From Oxytricha trifallax (taxonomy: Eukaryota; Ciliophora; Spirotrichea; Sporadotrichida; Oxytrichidae): a DNA stretch of 64,000 bases. Numbering within the stretch: the first letter of the stretch is position 1; every line of letters starts with the position of its first letter. The stretch is from assembly GCA_000711775.1 (NCBI GenBank), contig ARYC01017287.1:1-64000 (forward strand), in the 5' to 3' direction. Shown in pieces: positions 23,690 through 38,365 of the stretch. The position numbers and the translations under genes are program-made. A model generated the notes under the pieces. It was not told where the DNA came from. It searched no databases and saw only the letters and a list, made by a program, of their open reading frames with translations.

Positions 23690-26600
23690 ATGGATAATTG
23701 CAAAAAGTGCAACAGATTTTACAATCTCAAGGACAGAAAGCCCATTTAATGTCAAGAACTCTATTAAAAAATTGAAAATTAAGTTTTATATTTTTTATAG
23801 TAATATATATCAAATGAATATTTTAGTATTAATGCTTGAAGTAAGTATGTGAAGACTGCTATGATAATAATCTAGCAATTGAAGATGATGGAGCCAAAAC
23901 TTGCCCTTATTGCTTTACATCAAGCATAAAATAATTTATATATAATTAATGATGTTATTTAAAATTATTCAACATAAAATTGGGATATAAAAATTTAAAG
24001 TTAATTAAAAGCCACAAAAAAGTATTCAATTAAAAGTTGATCGACAATATGGAATAGCTTGAAGAATATAAAATCAGATCCGAAGTAGGGAGTTCTTAAA
24101 TGAGTACACTTGCTTCATCATCAGTTAAATAAAATGTTACTTAGTTTGAATGAAAATATTTTATACTATCAATCTTAACCATTATATGCTACTAAAGGTC
24201 TTTTCTAAATTATATAGTCTTTCCTTAGTCGATGAATTAAAGCCTTTAAATTTTTAGGATTTTTACTTAATTAATTTCTATATAATAAAAATTGTTTTTG
24301 TAGACCTAACTTTATGCTAAAATCTAATTAAAATTCAATGTTAATTAGTAAAAAAAATCTGGGATTCTTGATATCCATTAATTTTTTGTCTCAATCTTTT
24401 CCTTAGTAAATACTATTATTAATCTTTAACTCAGTATTAAAAATTAATAATATTTATATTAAACTGAGTTTTTTGTATTTTTATGGAGTAACCCCCTAAA
24501 TAAATTGATTTTGCAATAATTATTAATACAAATTCATCATCAGGAATGAACAATATTTATAATTAAAATTAGAAATAAAAATTTCAAATAATTTATATGA
24601 ATTCGAAAAATTTATTTTTTTTAAAACTATAAACACCATAAGAACTGTTAATAATGTCTTGCCTAAGATAGAATTCAAAGATGTCCCTCTTGAATTATTA
24701 TCACTTCAGTAAAAAATATTTTTAATTATTAATTTGAATCTGAGTTGAAGTATTTATACAGAAAAGAAAAGCACTTAGGTAAAGGTTCATTCGGTGATTA
24801 TTTTAAAATTATACTTTATTAATTATATATTTTATACAGATGTCCACTCTTGTTCTACCAGGTAATTTATATTAATATTAAACTTATGATAAGATTTATT
24901 AATTAATTATATTTATTTTTTGGCCATTTTAAATATAAATAAACAAGTAAATGTTTGCCATAAAGACTTTCTAAGAGTAAAATAATATCAAAATTATAAT
25001 TAATTTAATATGATATAATATTTATAACCCACGGAGCAAGACTTGATTGAGGTCAGTATCATGAAAGGAATTAAGAGTCAATACATCTGCGAGCTAAAAG
25101 AGTTCTTTAAATCTGTAAACAACGAGTACTGTATCATAAATGAAAAAATAATTACTTATATATTTCATTAAATTAAAATAAATAGTATCGTATATGAGTA
25201 TGCTTAATTTGGAGACTTGAAAAAATTCTGTGAATCAATCCTATAATGGAATCAAAAACCAAATTTTTAAAACTTTGAGTTTTTATTCATAGACATAGAA
25301 TTAAATCTTTTCAATTTCCTTAAAGCATTAAATAAAATAAAATCATTCCAAATAATTTATGAAATAAGACTAATTATAATATTATGAAAACAATTTCAAA
25401 TGGGTATTTAGTTTTATAATAGTTTAATTCATATTTATCAGCTGCAATATATTTATTTTGATTAAACTTACTTCATCACTTCGTTAAGCTTATTTACTGT
25501 AAAATAATGTCAATATAATCTTTTGTTTATTTTTTTAAACATTTCATATTAAAAGATATTAAAAATTAAAAATTACAGCACTTTTGCTATTTAATTCGAT
25601 ATATATATTTAATATTTAAAAAAACAATTAATTCAAATTTTATCAATTTGACTGATTAATTATAAAAAATTAGCTTAATCAATAATTAAGTAAATCATAT
25701 CTTTCAATTTAAAATAAACTAAGATGATTATTTGATTGTAAATAAACATAAATGACAAATTAAAAATTAAAATATTAAAAGAAATTTCAAAATAAATTCA
25801 TAATTTATTATATCAGCTTTTAACAATTATTTTTTTTATTTTTTCTTTGTATTTTGTAGTATAATTAAATGTGAAAATTTAAATACAAGAGATTTAAAGA
25901 GTTTAAAATATTCCTGAACATTTAGCAAAAATTAAAAGAAATAGTTTTAATGAAAAATTTAGCAAAAGAATGGCTTGCAAGTATTGTCTTGGGTTTGAAA
26001 GAATTACATTCTAGAGGCATTATTCACAGAGACATCAAACCAGATAACATACTTAATATATAAAATAATATATACTTGTTTTCAAAGAAGATGAAGTTAG
26101 AATTGCTGATTATAATATTAGTAGGTTAGTTTTTAGCATTGAAATTAATCTTGATATACGAAATTAAGCAGTTGAATTATTTGAAAGTATTCAATATCAG
26201 AAACTCTGTCTCAAACTGGTTTGTCAGCATGGATGTTAGTATTGAAATTGACCCTCATGCCGCTGCGTGCATATACCCCCCTTTGATTATAATATTAAAT
26301 TAGCCTTTTTCTGGTATTATTGTTTGTAATTTATATGGATAGGCCAAGACAATCAATAAATACTTAATTTAATTAGAAAGAAATAATTAAACTTTGTTTT
26401 TCTAAATTGGAGATTCATAATCAAAAAGACCTTATGGTACACTAAATTACATCTCTCCTGAGATTATTAAATTAAAGAATAATTTAAAAATGTATAATTA
26501 ATATTTTATTATTACTTAAGAATTTAAATTTTTAGTAAATACACAATAAAGATTACTAAAAATAAAAATATTCTAAATGACATTCATTAATAAATAGTTT

Positions 26601-29600
26601 GAAAAATATGTTATTTTTAAAATTCCCTTATCGTGCGAATAAGAAAAAATCTTAAATAATTACATTACAACATTCTTTTAAATTATATTAATATGTTGTT
26701 AAAAATAAAAACTTTTCATTTCATATTATTTGTTTAATTTTTAAAGATGCTTAAAGGCAAAAGCTATGATTTCTCTACTGACATTTACTATTGAAGATAT
26801 AAATTAGAAATTAAGAAATTAAATTTATTAAACTAATAATGATTCAAAATATTGGCAGTTAAATTTGGCCTATTTATACAAAATTAGGCTCATTCGATAA
26901 AGAATTAAAATAGCTGGACTTTAATATTGTTTAAATCATTTTATTGCATCCTTGGAGCGAGATTAATTATTTTAAATTGGAGTGTCCAATAACTGAATTT
27001 AGAGATGTTTAATTAAAGTCGAGTTATCTCACTCCAGGGATGCACTAAAATAGTCTTGACAATATTAAAGTCCAGCTAATTTTAAATTCTTTATCGAATG
27101 AACCTCTGATCTTTTGAATTGGCCAACTTTAACCGCCACTGTTTTGAATTATTTGTATTTCAATTAATTATATTTTCCCAATTTCGAATATATACCTCCA
27201 ATAGTAAGTAAATAGTTCTATATAATATTAAATTAATAAATTCCTTTTATTAATTTAGGAATTTATTTACTCTCTTGGAATTACTTTCATTTACTTGCTT
27301 ACAAAAACCTTTCCAACAAAAAAGGAAATTAAGAATTCAAACTGGCTTCCTTAAATACCAGGGATGTCCAAAGAATAAAATTATCTATTTTTTAATATTT
27401 TGAATTCATCGCTCTCTTGAGAAAAATATTATAAAAATAATAATGTATCTCTAATAAATCGATTACATTCATTTTAAAATATTTTCATGGAATTTCAATA
27501 TTTAAATATATTTAATCAATAATTTAGTTTCTATTTTTGAATATTCTCTTTTGGAATATTATTCATGAATATGAGGTATTTTTAAAATTCATATTTAATA
27601 ACAATCCTTACTGAATTAAATAAATCGTCAGTAAGAAATATTATAATAATAGTATATAATTAATATGACTAGTAGTACTTAAGTTTATGTAAAATTGGTT
27701 TTAAGGATTAATTACTTAAAACAATTCCCATTTAATAATATTGCTTGACAATAAAGTTTGCATATTAAACTAAAATAAGATTTGAATGATTAATTTATTT
27801 TTATGATTAAAATGGTGAGCTATAAGAGCAATGATAGACCAAGCATTGTAGATCTTATGTTCCATCCGGTAATTAGTTAGTTTAATTATTTTTTATTTAA
27901 ATTGAAGAGACCTAGGTAATGATTGACTATAGAAAGGTTTACGGAATAATGACTTTAGTATATTAATTAATATAAATAAAATACAATTTTTAAAAGAATT
28001 TTATTTTTTAAAAAATATTTTAGGGTTTGCTAATTTCAAGCCAGATTTGATGAAGTAGCTCCATGAATAAGGAGTTGGTTGCAAAAACTGTTCTCTCGTC
28101 CTTTGTAATGAGTGTTTATATGCATAATAAATATTAATCTTTATTTAGTGATTACTTTATTAAAGATTATTACATGATATTTGATAAGTGTTTAAAATTA
28201 TCATTAAATATCAGCTAAGATTAGAGCTATATTTGATTATAATCTAATCATATGAAACAAAAAATAATAATTTTAATCGCATCAAAAATATTAAACAAAA
28301 TCAAATTTTGTCATTATGTAAGACCTACAATTGTTGAAATGTTCCTATGTCACAAATAATAATAAAAAATAAAAATAAGCAGATGATAAATATTTCATAG
28401 AACAAATTAATTAATAATCTTATTTTTTTAATATAAAATTATGAACATTGGATTTTTTAATTGTTTCAGAAAGAAAGTCGAATCATCTTTCTTAATGCTT
28501 AATGATATGCTTGGCCATGCAAATGATATCAGCATAAGAATCGAGGAGCTAAAATTAGAAAAAATTATATAATATATCTATCACTTTTTTTGGAGCTAGT
28601 CAAGGATGCAAAGGAAGAGCTTGAAGTTTGCAAGGCAGTTTGTCCAGAAATTAATACTAATCGGATTGAGAAATAAAAATATAAATAATTTGTCAATTTA
28701 TTATAAATACACTGAGATTATTGATAACAGTCAGAAAATTAATATATTTAATTTGAATTTTTTAAAATGGTTAGACACAATAAAAGGCATCAATATAATA
28801 TTTTAACTGTTAATAAGTACTTTATAATCAAGTTAGAAGAGCTCAAGTTTAAGAATTGATTAAGGAATTAGAACCATAAATTGTTGAAACAGCTCACTAA
28901 GTCACTGAAAATTATAATTCTCTTATTATAATATAGCCCTAAAAATAACTAATAACGACATATTTATACAAATAATTAAAATGTAGAGAAACTAGAGGTG
29001 CTAGCCCAGATTGCTGATTAAAACTCTGAGGAAATTAACCCAGACATAAAAGCGAAAGATTTCAGCTTCAGTGATCTTATTAAAAAAGTCAAGAGCTACT
29101 TTATCCCAGAATCTGAGGTTTAGCCCGAGATAGTTCCAGAGGAGGTTTCTGAATCTGAGGACTCTGACTTGTTTGTAGATGCTCTTAGTCTAAAAATTAA
29201 ATATTTAGCATTATTATTATTATTTCATATAATACTTTTACATAATTTATAAATAAAATATTGATAGTACTATTAAACATGATAGAAATAGTAATAACTT
29301 AGAATGTAAATTTCATTATGATGAAAACTTAAAGATGGACAGACCTTTACCTTAGAACTTGAAGACATTTACAATTCTTTAATTTTATGTAGATTTAAAT
29401 ATAATGTTAAAAATTTATAAGAAATATATTTAATTAATTAAATTTACAAGTGAAGAGTTTAGAAAATTGGTTGATACCGAGATAAGAGGATAGAAAAGCA
29501 CTTCATTCTTAAGTAGATACATCTCTAATTGTAAAATATAATATTTTTATGATTTATCAGCAATTTTTCATATTATTTGACGCTTTTGAATGTATAATTT

Positions 29601-30538
29601 AATATTTAATTCAGACATGAACACTGTTAAGTTGCACAGAAGAGGAGGTTTGATAGACTTCTAGGATGAAGAAGGGTTCAGCAGCTACTCCTACTTACTA
29701 TTCATTCATAGTGAATCAGGCAATGTTTTCGGTGTCTACACAAATTATAATGAAAATGCTATATCAACATATTTTTAATATAGTGTAGAAATATTAAATA
29801 TGATTACAAAAGCAGACAATCGCACAAAAATCGATGAAGGCACATTGATTACCGATAAGGATGCTTTCATATTTAGTTTCTCTTATCAGACAATTAAACC
29901 TAATAACTTATAAGAATAATTAATAGGATCTTTATTTAAAAACTAACAAATTATATATTTAAAATTAGTATAATTATATATTTTATGAAATCTCTAATAC
30001 TAATGATTTTTTTTAATTTTATTGTTTTTTCTAATTCACAGACTAGCTCAAACTGCACAGTATTCCATGTTAGCTATAAAATTATTATTTAATTTTAGCA
30101 ACAAGCAAGGGATTGAAAGTAGGCGGCACTAAAGAGTTCGCCAATTCAGACATATTTATTATTTCACTAAAATGAATAATTAATATAAATTATTATAAAT
30201 TTATTATCAATTTAATATAAAATATATTTATCGATTTATGTCATAGAAACATCAATGCAAACTCAAGCAATTTGGGACAAAGCTATTCACTTCCAGCAGG
30301 TTCATTTATAAATTAATAACAATTTTATAATTTTTTAAGTTATATAAATACATATCAAATGAAGTATTGAGCTTTTAATCGTTATTTCATTTTTATATGA
30401 ATTAATTTTTTTTATATAAAAAATAGTAATTCATTCGAGCAAAATAGTGTTGAGGCAAAAATGTTTTTAGCTGGCTCAGAGACTTTCACAATCAAGCAAA
30501 TTGAAGCTTACCACATTCAATAAATTAAAGAAAATTGA
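23690..30538 (+). CDS. gene C: RING/DYG-kinase/zinc/TLDc protein (fragmented germline gene)
   Basis: Starts at ATG 23690: MDNCKKCNRFYNLKDRKPIQC, then (after an IES) QVCEDCY and GAKTCPYC, a RING-like finger. A linker follows (about 24046-24130). The kinase: GKGSFGDVHS (from 24775), FAIKTFQEQ (about 24954), LIEVSIMKGIKSQYICEL, AKEWLASIVLGLKELHSR, IIHRDIKPDNIL (to about 26055), IADYG (split by an IES), YGTLNYISPEI (about 26437), STDIYSLGITF (split by an IES), NDRPSIVDLMFHP (about 27830). Then ANFKPDLM with CKNC...CNEC (28030-28115), a helix KKVESSFLMLNDMLGHAND (28473), acidic blocks (29000-29185) and a TLDc-like domain (29640-30538: SFIRSESGNVFGVY-type block, DKDAFIFSFSYQTI, KMFLAGSETFTIKQIEAY) ending at TGA 30536-30538. 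Closest relative in the window is gene F. Catalytic residues appear present, with DYG for DFG. Confidence 0.75.
23752..23834 (+). other. IES in the RING finger of gene C, pointer TTAATG
   Basis: TTAATG at 23746-23751 and 23829-23834. Removal joins RKPIQC to LKQVCEDCY and completes the zinc finger. Confidence 0.7.
24799..24841 (+). other. IES at the glycine loop of gene C, pointer GAT
   Basis: GAT at 24796-24798 and 24839-24841. Removal of 43 bp joins GKGSFGD to VHS in frame. Confidence 0.65.
26114..26336 (+). other. IES at the DYG codons of gene C, pointer TAT
   Basis: TAT at 26111-26113 and 26334-26336. Removal of 223 bp gives ADYGQAKTIN. The IES contains a GC-richer patch (26210-26280) of unknown nature. 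Confidence 0.65.
26790..27271 (+). other. IES in the kinase of gene C carrying a palindromic element, pointer ATTTACT
   Basis: ATTTACT at 26783-26789 and 27265-27271. Removal of 482 bp joins STDIYS to LGITFIYLLT. The palindromic element at 26842-27149 lies inside. Confidence 0.75.
26842..27149. mobile_element. 308-bp palindromic MITE-like element
   Basis: Imperfect inverted arms run from ATTCAAAATATTGGCAGTTAA to its inverse near 27149, with further matches (TAGCTGGACTTTAATATTG, TTCGATAAAGAATT) toward the centre. Arm divergence is higher than in the element at 50108. Shared end motif TTGGCAGTTAA and inner CTGGACTTTA place both in one family. No coding capacity. Confidence 0.7.
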
Positions 30539-31224
30539 TATATTTTTAATCCTTTTTAATTTAAATTTAACTAATATTTATAAAATTAAGTTAATATTTT
30601 ATGCGTGAATTTTTTCTCGTCAAAAGGAATGATTTGCAGATTATATAATTTCATTTATTACATTTACTTTAAATACAACTAAATCAAATCATAATAAAAT
30701 TATTAAAATTTTAGCAATATAAATTTTATTTATATCATATTTATTAAATTATAAATTACATATTTCTGATTAAAATAAAGCCATTTATTACATAAATCTT
30801 TATAATTAATTTGTTAATACTATTATTATTATTATTATTTACCAAACAAAATATGTCTTTCTTTGCTTATGTTTTTTATTAGCATTAAAAAAGTATAATT
30901 CTTGATTATATACATATATGATAGAAAAATATACAATGCTTAAACATTTGATACACTATTATTTCATTATGAAAAATTTGCATCTTTAATGGGAGCTACT
31001 GTGGAAAATATTCAAATAAATTTATTTGTATTTTAACTTTATAAATAAAAAAAAGATATATTAAATAAACAATCATTCTCTTATAATAAGTCAAATAAAA
31101 ATATGATATTAGAGAATAAAAATATTGAAATTGTAACTTTTAAAGCGAAATAATAAATTAAAATTTATTTTGAGATAAATTATCGCATCAACAATTTTTA
31201 TATTCTTAGCAACAAATAATAAAG
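30539..31224. other. AT-rich spacer between genes C and D
   Basis: Extremely AT-rich, with an (ATT)n-like run near 30822-30840. No coding block or RNA recognised. Confidence 0.5.
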
Positions 31225-34200
31225 ATGGAAGGAAGTATTCAATAATATGAATGCATAGGTTGTAATAAGATATTTGATTAAGATTAACTTTAATCTCTCG
31301 GGGAATATTAATATGAAATTTTTTTCTTCAAATTTTATTATACTTAATATATTAATGTATTTTATAAGAATGTCATCATCATGCTCTGTAGATTCAAAAA
31401 TTTTATACAGAATCAAAAGTGTTTTTGATAAAACCGAATAAAAATTCATTTAATAGTAATTTTTTAAAAAAATTATTTCAGGGATATCAGATAAAAATTT
31501 TGCATACTAACATTTTTCTCATTAATACAAAAGTGGATTTGCAAATGAAAATATTGGTAGTCTGAAACAAATTTAGTGATGCACCTTAATAACGTATATT
31601 ATTATAACTCTTACTATACTTAAATTTTTTTTACATCATGCCTGCAATACATGTATAAATAACACTGAAGTAGATTATGAAAATTGTACCTAATGTTAAT
31701 TACCAAATCAAGAAATTTTAGATAAATTAAAAAGAGATGCTGTTAATATTTCATTTTTATAAATTAAACCAAAACATTCTGTTATGTTTGAGTTTTGTAT
31801 ATTTTTTAAGTATGCTAAATTATCCTCAGCAAAAGGTTCATCATAATCCATTAAAGACAAACTCGTGGAATTAACAGATTCAAAATGTGGTTTTATCGAT
31901 AAAGCTTCAAAATCATCATCAGATAGAATTCGGTAGGGACAGTTGAATCAACCTCAGATATAATAAACCCCTCAAATATATAATTTACTGCAAGATGAAG
32001 AAATCAAAAGTAGCACTTATAAATTTGGGTCTCCTGAAAAAATGTCTGATCCTGCTCTGGGAGGATTAGTGAACTAATAATTTTCACTTGCCGACTCATT
32101 TATGTAGAAAAAATTAGACAACGACTAAAACCCTCCAAGTTTTAACCTTCAAATATCTTAGTCGTAAAACGTTGATAATGTTCCAAGTTTTGCAGATTAA
32201 AATTAATTCCAAGAATTAGAAAGGGATTCTAAATTAGAGAATCAAAATAAAACAGAGGTCATATAGTAAACTTCTAAATTTGTGAGTAATGATGCAGATT
32301 AAGTGCAGAGAAGCATCTCAGGGGTTGAGCAAGCAATGCAATAAAGAAAGTCAATTAATGATAGATCTACCGCTGCAAGTACGAATATTGATATATCTCC
32401 AATCTCTATGAAGATTTGTAATTTATAAATAAGTTTTATATTAGTTAATAAATATCTAATTAAGCTAATATATTCCAATATAATAAAGATTATAGATAGG
32501 AAAGAAGCCAACTTATTGATTTCAGAAGAGTTTAATTTGGAGGAGTTGTCTCGCTTATAAATATATCTATTTTAATTTCCCATATTGTCAAATTAAGGAA
32601 AAGGCAAATATCGATTTGATAAACATGTTGGAAAGGGATAATTTGGAGATGTTAATATATTTTTTCCCCATTTTTAAATTAATGTATATGAGGTTTGTAT
32701 ACCATAAAAGTTGTGTTTAAATAACTTCAATTATTTTAAATTTTAAGCTTGCGTTAAAAAGAATAAAGAATGCAATAATAAAATATTAAGATAATTTATT
32801 TTAATTTAAATAACTAATGAATAAATTTTTAAATAATTAAATCAAATTTTACAGGAAATTTAATTTATGTGTAAATTCTTTTGATAAATTTGGTAAAGGT
32901 AACTTTATGCTTACAATGTTTCGATTTTTTTTTTGGAATAAATTCAAATTTCCTTATTAATATATTATTTTACTAATGTAATCTAACATTAATATAAATA
33001 ATAAAAATAATATTTGTACATAATTAAAATGGGTTTTTATATTTTCTTATTTTATTCTTTTTTATCTAATATTATTTCACGAATATTTAGTTAATATTCA
33101 ATATTAAATACTTTTAATTTATTTGAATGAGTTTATTTATTAGAAATTATTAATTAAAAAATTTTAATTTTATAGCACTCACTTTTGAAGACAATTATAT
33201 AATTATATTATTTAATTAATAAATTTAATAAAACTAATCAATTTAAATTTTCCCACATTTTATTATGTATTTTAAGACATCAATGAAATTTAGATAATGA
33301 AACATATTAAAAGTGACTATATTTGTGAGTTACTTGACATTTATACTGAAAATGACTAGAAAGTGTGCATAGTCTCTGAATTAGCTAAATTAGGAGATTT
33401 GGGAAAATATTCTAAAAAAACCTTTAAAAACGGGGATATACCAGAAGATTTGGTAAACTGATATTTTTTATAATATTTAATTAATTTATTTGGCGAAGGA
33501 ATGGCTTGCATGTACAGTCTTAGGATTGAGGGAGCTCCATGTAAGAGGTAAAGAAAGATTATCAATTGAGTAGAAATGTGAAATAATAATAACATTACTA
33601 AAAAAATTAATTCAATAATTGAGAGGAATTCACAAATTTAAATTTTTGTATACTCTTATTAGCTTTTTAAATTTTCTTATTCTACCAAAAGATAAATTAT
33701 TTTTTAGAACAAAATCAATTAAGTTTCACCATTTAAATATTTAAAAAAATAAATTTAGATTTTTCTTGTTAAAAAATGATTATGGTAAAAGAAATAATTT
33801 AATTTAATTTCTTTATACTTTTTATTAGGTAATTATTTCTCTTTATAATTCATCGAGACATCAAACCTGACAACATATTTAAATAATATTAATTTTATAA
33901 TATTGGTTTTTGAAGAAAAGAAAATCAGAATTGCAGACTATTATAACACATCTTATATTTTAATTCATTTTATATTAACTTAAGATTTATACTATGGGAT
34001 GTCTAAGATAAACTTATGAATACTATATTATTTAATCTGTTTATTGAGTAAAGTTTGCTTAAATCTGATGAAGATCCGATTGTAGCAGCTTAATTTTCAA
34101 AAAATTAATTTCAAATTAATAATTGTATGGTTCGATTAATTTCAGGTCCCCAGAGATTAATGTTTTATTTAAATATTTATACTTTTATTTATAATATTGA

Positions 34201-37200
34201 TTACTAAAGGTTAGAATTATACAACATCAACAGATATATACTCTCTTGGGATATCTTTCATTAAAATATTGACTTAAGATTTTCCTTCCGAAAAGTAAAT
34301 AAATGATCCTAATTGGTTACCAGAAGTTAAAGGTTATTCAGAGGGGTTCAAAATTTAAAATTAAATTTTATTATTTATTTATAGTGTTCTTGAAGCTTCT
34401 CAAGTAAATAAAATATAAATATTTTTATTAAATGGTTTCATATGAAATGGATAAAAGACCAAAAGTAGTTGAGATAATGTTCAGTCCAGTTTTATCTAAA
34501 ACGGAGGCAATAATTAACTATAAAGCTAGATATGGGATTCTAGCTTATTTAATAATTAAATATATTTAATATTTTGTTATTAAAGCATTAGGATTCATGA
34601 ACATATCGCAAGATATAATTGAGTAATTATCTTAGCAAGATGTGGGATGCCCAAATTGCTCTTTGGTTTTATGCGAGGAATTTAAAAAAATTAAAATATT
34701 TATTTTATTAAACTTTTAGCATATTATTAAATAATAAATGAAGTAGATTTAATTGTAAAATTTTTTCCTTAACATCAATTTAGTAAAATAAATTAAAATA
34801 ACAATAAGTTTTTTTTGTTTTAACAAAAATTTAAATTGAGTTCTTGTAAAATTTTAAACGTTTCTATTATATTCAAAAGTAAAAATTGAAGTTTTAAATT
34901 TATATTAATTTTTAGTTAAAACTATTCAGATTTAACTGTTAAATTAAAATTAATATTTATACGCTTAAACCACTAAAAATTTTTTATAAATATTTAAGAC
35001 TTAAATTTATAAAATTTGTTTTATTCTTTAATTCCATTTTATATTCTCTAATTTATTCACTGACTTTGTTAAATTAAATTAAATTCTCATTATACATTTC
35101 TTTAATTTATATTTTATTATTAAATGCATGAAAAAGAAAGAGGAATCTCCATTTATTGCTATTTAGAGCTTGTTGAAGCATTATCAAGACATAAACAAGA
35201 AAATTCATTTTTTTATATATTAATAAAAATAAATACTAATTATATTTTACATAAATAATTTATGAAAATTGAAGGAGCATATGTTGAAGCTCAAGATGAA
35301 GTTCAAGTATTGCCTTAATTATCGCATTTATTATTTAAAATTATTTTAGTAATTTTTTAAACATTTTATTTATAAATTTATTGCCTTCTGTTAATCCTGA
35401 AGTAATAACAAAACCTTTCAAAATAAATAATAAATAATGATTAAATGTAATTTTAAATCGTTCTTGATCAAGTAAAAGCTATTGTTCATTTTAAATATCT
35501 GTAGATATTTTATAATTTTAATTTTGTTGAGTCAAACTTGAGACAAGAGAATATAGTATAAAAATAGTTATTATCATATCTAAATTATCAATTAATATCA
35601 TTTCTTAGACAGTAAGCAAAATAGAGAAACTCGAGGCAGAAATTAAAACTTTCGATCGTTAGGAAATAAAAACAGCCACTGAGAATTATATTAGAAAGTC
35701 AGGAAAACATGTAAACAATCATGACTACTTCATTGAAAAATAAGTTCAGACAGATTACTGATAAAAAGAAAAATAAATTCAAACTTAAGAGTAGCCAATT
35801 AATATAGGGGTATAGACTGTTGATATCCCAATGGAAAGAGGAATTCAGACTGACGACTTTTTGATTGAAATCAATTGTCAATCAGAAATTGATAAATTCA
35901 GTGATGATAGTGAAAGCGGCAATCAAAATATATTCGTAAAGTATGTTGAATTAAAACCAGAACAAAATATTACACATGCAGCATTCCAAAATCATAAAAA
36001 AGAAACTATTGGACTACAGCATGACCGAGATTAAGATTCTTCATACGAGACTGATTAAATTCTAAGATTACAACAATAACTTAAGGAATAAGTCCAACCC
36101 AAGATAAAATTTAATTATCAACCATTGAGAAATAGGCCCATTACTCCATCTGGCATTAAAAACTAAAAAACTATCTTTTCATTGCAACCTACTTCTCCAA
36201 TTAAAATAGAGAAGTCAAGTTTTACTTAAGTTCATAAAGATAAATTGTAGTCAAGAAACTTGAATAATAACGTCTAACAAACATCAGTTATAGTTGGACA
36301 TTAAGGATAGAGTAGCATTAGAAAACAAAATAATAATCTCAATAAGACTATCAATCAAAATCCTAATAAAAATAAATAATATTTCGAATATTATGGAAAG
36401 TAAATAGTCATGAATTAAACATAGGTATTATATTTTAGAATATTTAATCATAATACTGTTTGATTTATTAACGAAATTTAAGGATTTTTTAGTTTATATG
36501 TTTGTTATTAAAAATATCTTTATAATTTTAGAAATTAAACAGTCTCTTCAAGTATTTATAACCTTATGTAAACCTAAATTTAAGTAAATAAATAAAATAT
36601 ATTTCTATTTTTATTGCATTAATGTGGTCTAATTTTCTAAAATTAAACTGATATTTTTACATAAAAATATTTAGAGATTTTGAATCACAAGAGGAATTTC
36701 AGTGATCTATCACAAATCAAGAACAACAATTAATTAGACTAGTCAAGTAACAACAGAAACAATAATCATAGAAGAGATAAAAGCATCGACACTTATATTA
36801 ACTTTGACTAGGATAGCATTAGTATTAGCCACTACTTGTAAAACTAGACAAGTTAAAATTAAAAGGGGAAGTTAAATGGGTCATATATTGATAATATCGA
36901 AAGTAGAAAACATAAAGAGAGGGATAAATAGGTGGATAGGGATTTATACTCAACTATCCAATGCGATAGAGGGTTGCTCTCTTCTTTGATAGTAAAAAAC
37001 GAAAATGATTTGGAGTAAGTGCTGGTGTAGGATTTTTTATGAAAAATGCAAATAAATGAAGATATATGAAATTAGATTAATTTAGATTTTGATAATTTCG
37101 TTGTTAAAGAAGTTAACAGTCATAAAGACTCGTTATTGAAAGGGTTACTACCTATTTAATATTAAAATAAAGTTAATAAGAATTTTTTTTTTCTTTTCTA

Positions 37201-37877
37201 CCTAAATCAAAGAACTTAGAATTCAAATAACTATATAGAGCAACTCTAGATGGATTCAGCTAAAAAGCCTTAAATCAATCAATGCAATCGCACGTTAAGG
37301 GTTCAACTTTGATCTTCATCTTAAGTGATTAAGGTTAGACATTCGGAGGATATTTGTCTTAACCCTGGCCAAAGGGTGTTGGAAAATTTAAAGATGAAAA
37401 GGCTTTTATTTTCAACCTGACAAAGGGAACTATTCATAAGCAACTAAATCAATTAAATCAGTAAATGTCTGGAAATGGAAATTCAAACAAGACTGATTGC
37501 GCCTTCGAGCACAATCTATTTTAGTTATTTGCATTTGGTGACGACATCAGAATATTTGAGAATTGTGATTAAGCAAAGACTAGTTATTGCAACCTCGGGC
37601 ACACCTATGCATTCAATAATAATTATTTAAATTAATATGGAAATAATTCTAAATAAATATTATAATTACCTTTTGGAAAAGTTGGAACTTCAGAAGAAAG
37701 AGAAAGTTACATGGCTGGTGCGATAAAATTCAAAGTTCTAGAAATTGAGATTTACTCTTTAGTATTTATAAGTTTTTGTATTATTTAGTTGAAGTTCCTA
37801 AAACTAAAATGGTAATGTTCTCAACAATTAAGGCTACGACTAAACTCAAGCCTGAAATGCAAGATGAATAGGAATGA
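31225..37877 (+). CDS. gene D: RING/DYG-kinase/zinc/TLDc protein (fragmented germline gene)
   Basis: Starts at ATG 31225 (MEGSIQQYECIGCNKIFDQ), continued by HHACNTCINN and CTQCQ (31632-31700), a RING-like finger. A Ser/Gln-rich linker occupies about 31985-32420. Kinase: KYRFDKHVGKGQFGDV (about 32601-32651), IMKHIKSDYICELLDIY (33297), KEWLACTVLGLRELH (33500), IIHRDIKPDN (33850), RIADYG (split by an IES), STDIYSLGISF (34215), MVSYEMDKRPKVVEIMF (34433), then MNISQDIIEQL with CPNCSLVLC (34600-34670). A long low-complexity middle covers 35610-36410 (GIQTDDFLIEINCQ, YQPLRNRPITPSG) and 36660-37030. The TLDc domain is at 37020-37877 (VFVIFILSD-type block, FGGYLS, PWPKGVGKFKDEKAFIFNL, FAFGDDIRIFENCD, SYMAGAIKFKVLEIEIY), ending at TGA 37875-37877. 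Very similar to gene E throughout. Confidence 0.78.
32653..32685 (+). other. IES at the glycine loop of gene D, pointer ATGT
   Basis: ATGT at 32649-32652 and 32682-32685. Removal of 33 bp joins GQFGDV to YEVCIPQK. Confidence 0.6.
33942..33995 (+). other. IES at the DYG codons of gene D, pointer ACTAT
   Basis: ACTAT at 33937-33941 and 33991-33995. Removal of 54 bp gives RIADYGMSK. Same place and same pointer as in gene A. Confidence 0.75.
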
Positions 37878-38365
37878 AATTTCCTTTCTAAATTCTAATT
37901 AATTCTTTATTTTCATAATTATTAATTAGCAGATATTTAATTTCAATGTTTAGAAAAAAGTTGTAATGACATTAATTTTATCAAAATAATTTTGTATGAA
38001 ATTATATAGATATAATAATTTTTAAAATTAAACCAATTTATTATGTTTGATACATTTTTAAATCAATAAATTAAATTTAAAGGATTTTATTACCTTAATG
38101 TATTTTACGATAAATAAAACATAAAAAATCAATTATTGCCCTAGCATTAATATTTGGGATTAATTAAGAAAATATTAATCATATTTTATCATATTGATTT
38201 ATTCAAATATTTAGACTAATAATTATTTTTTGTATTCTAAATATGTGTGATTAAAAGAGAAAAACAATTTTTTTATAAATATAAATAATAACACTTAACA
38301 TTGGATTTATAAAATTTTTATAAAAATATCTCCTTAAGTATTATAAAAATGAAAGGACTTATTAT
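37878..38365. other. AT-rich spacer between genes D and E
   Basis: About 490 bp, AT-rich, no coding block recognised. The promoter of gene E should lie here but no motif stands out. Confidence 0.5.

Noticed and set aside
26208..26290. GC-richer patch in a gene C IES as a small RNA gene
   Set aside because: Only about 80 bp, with no fold or promoter evident. A weak resemblance to 53690-53740 was too short to trust.
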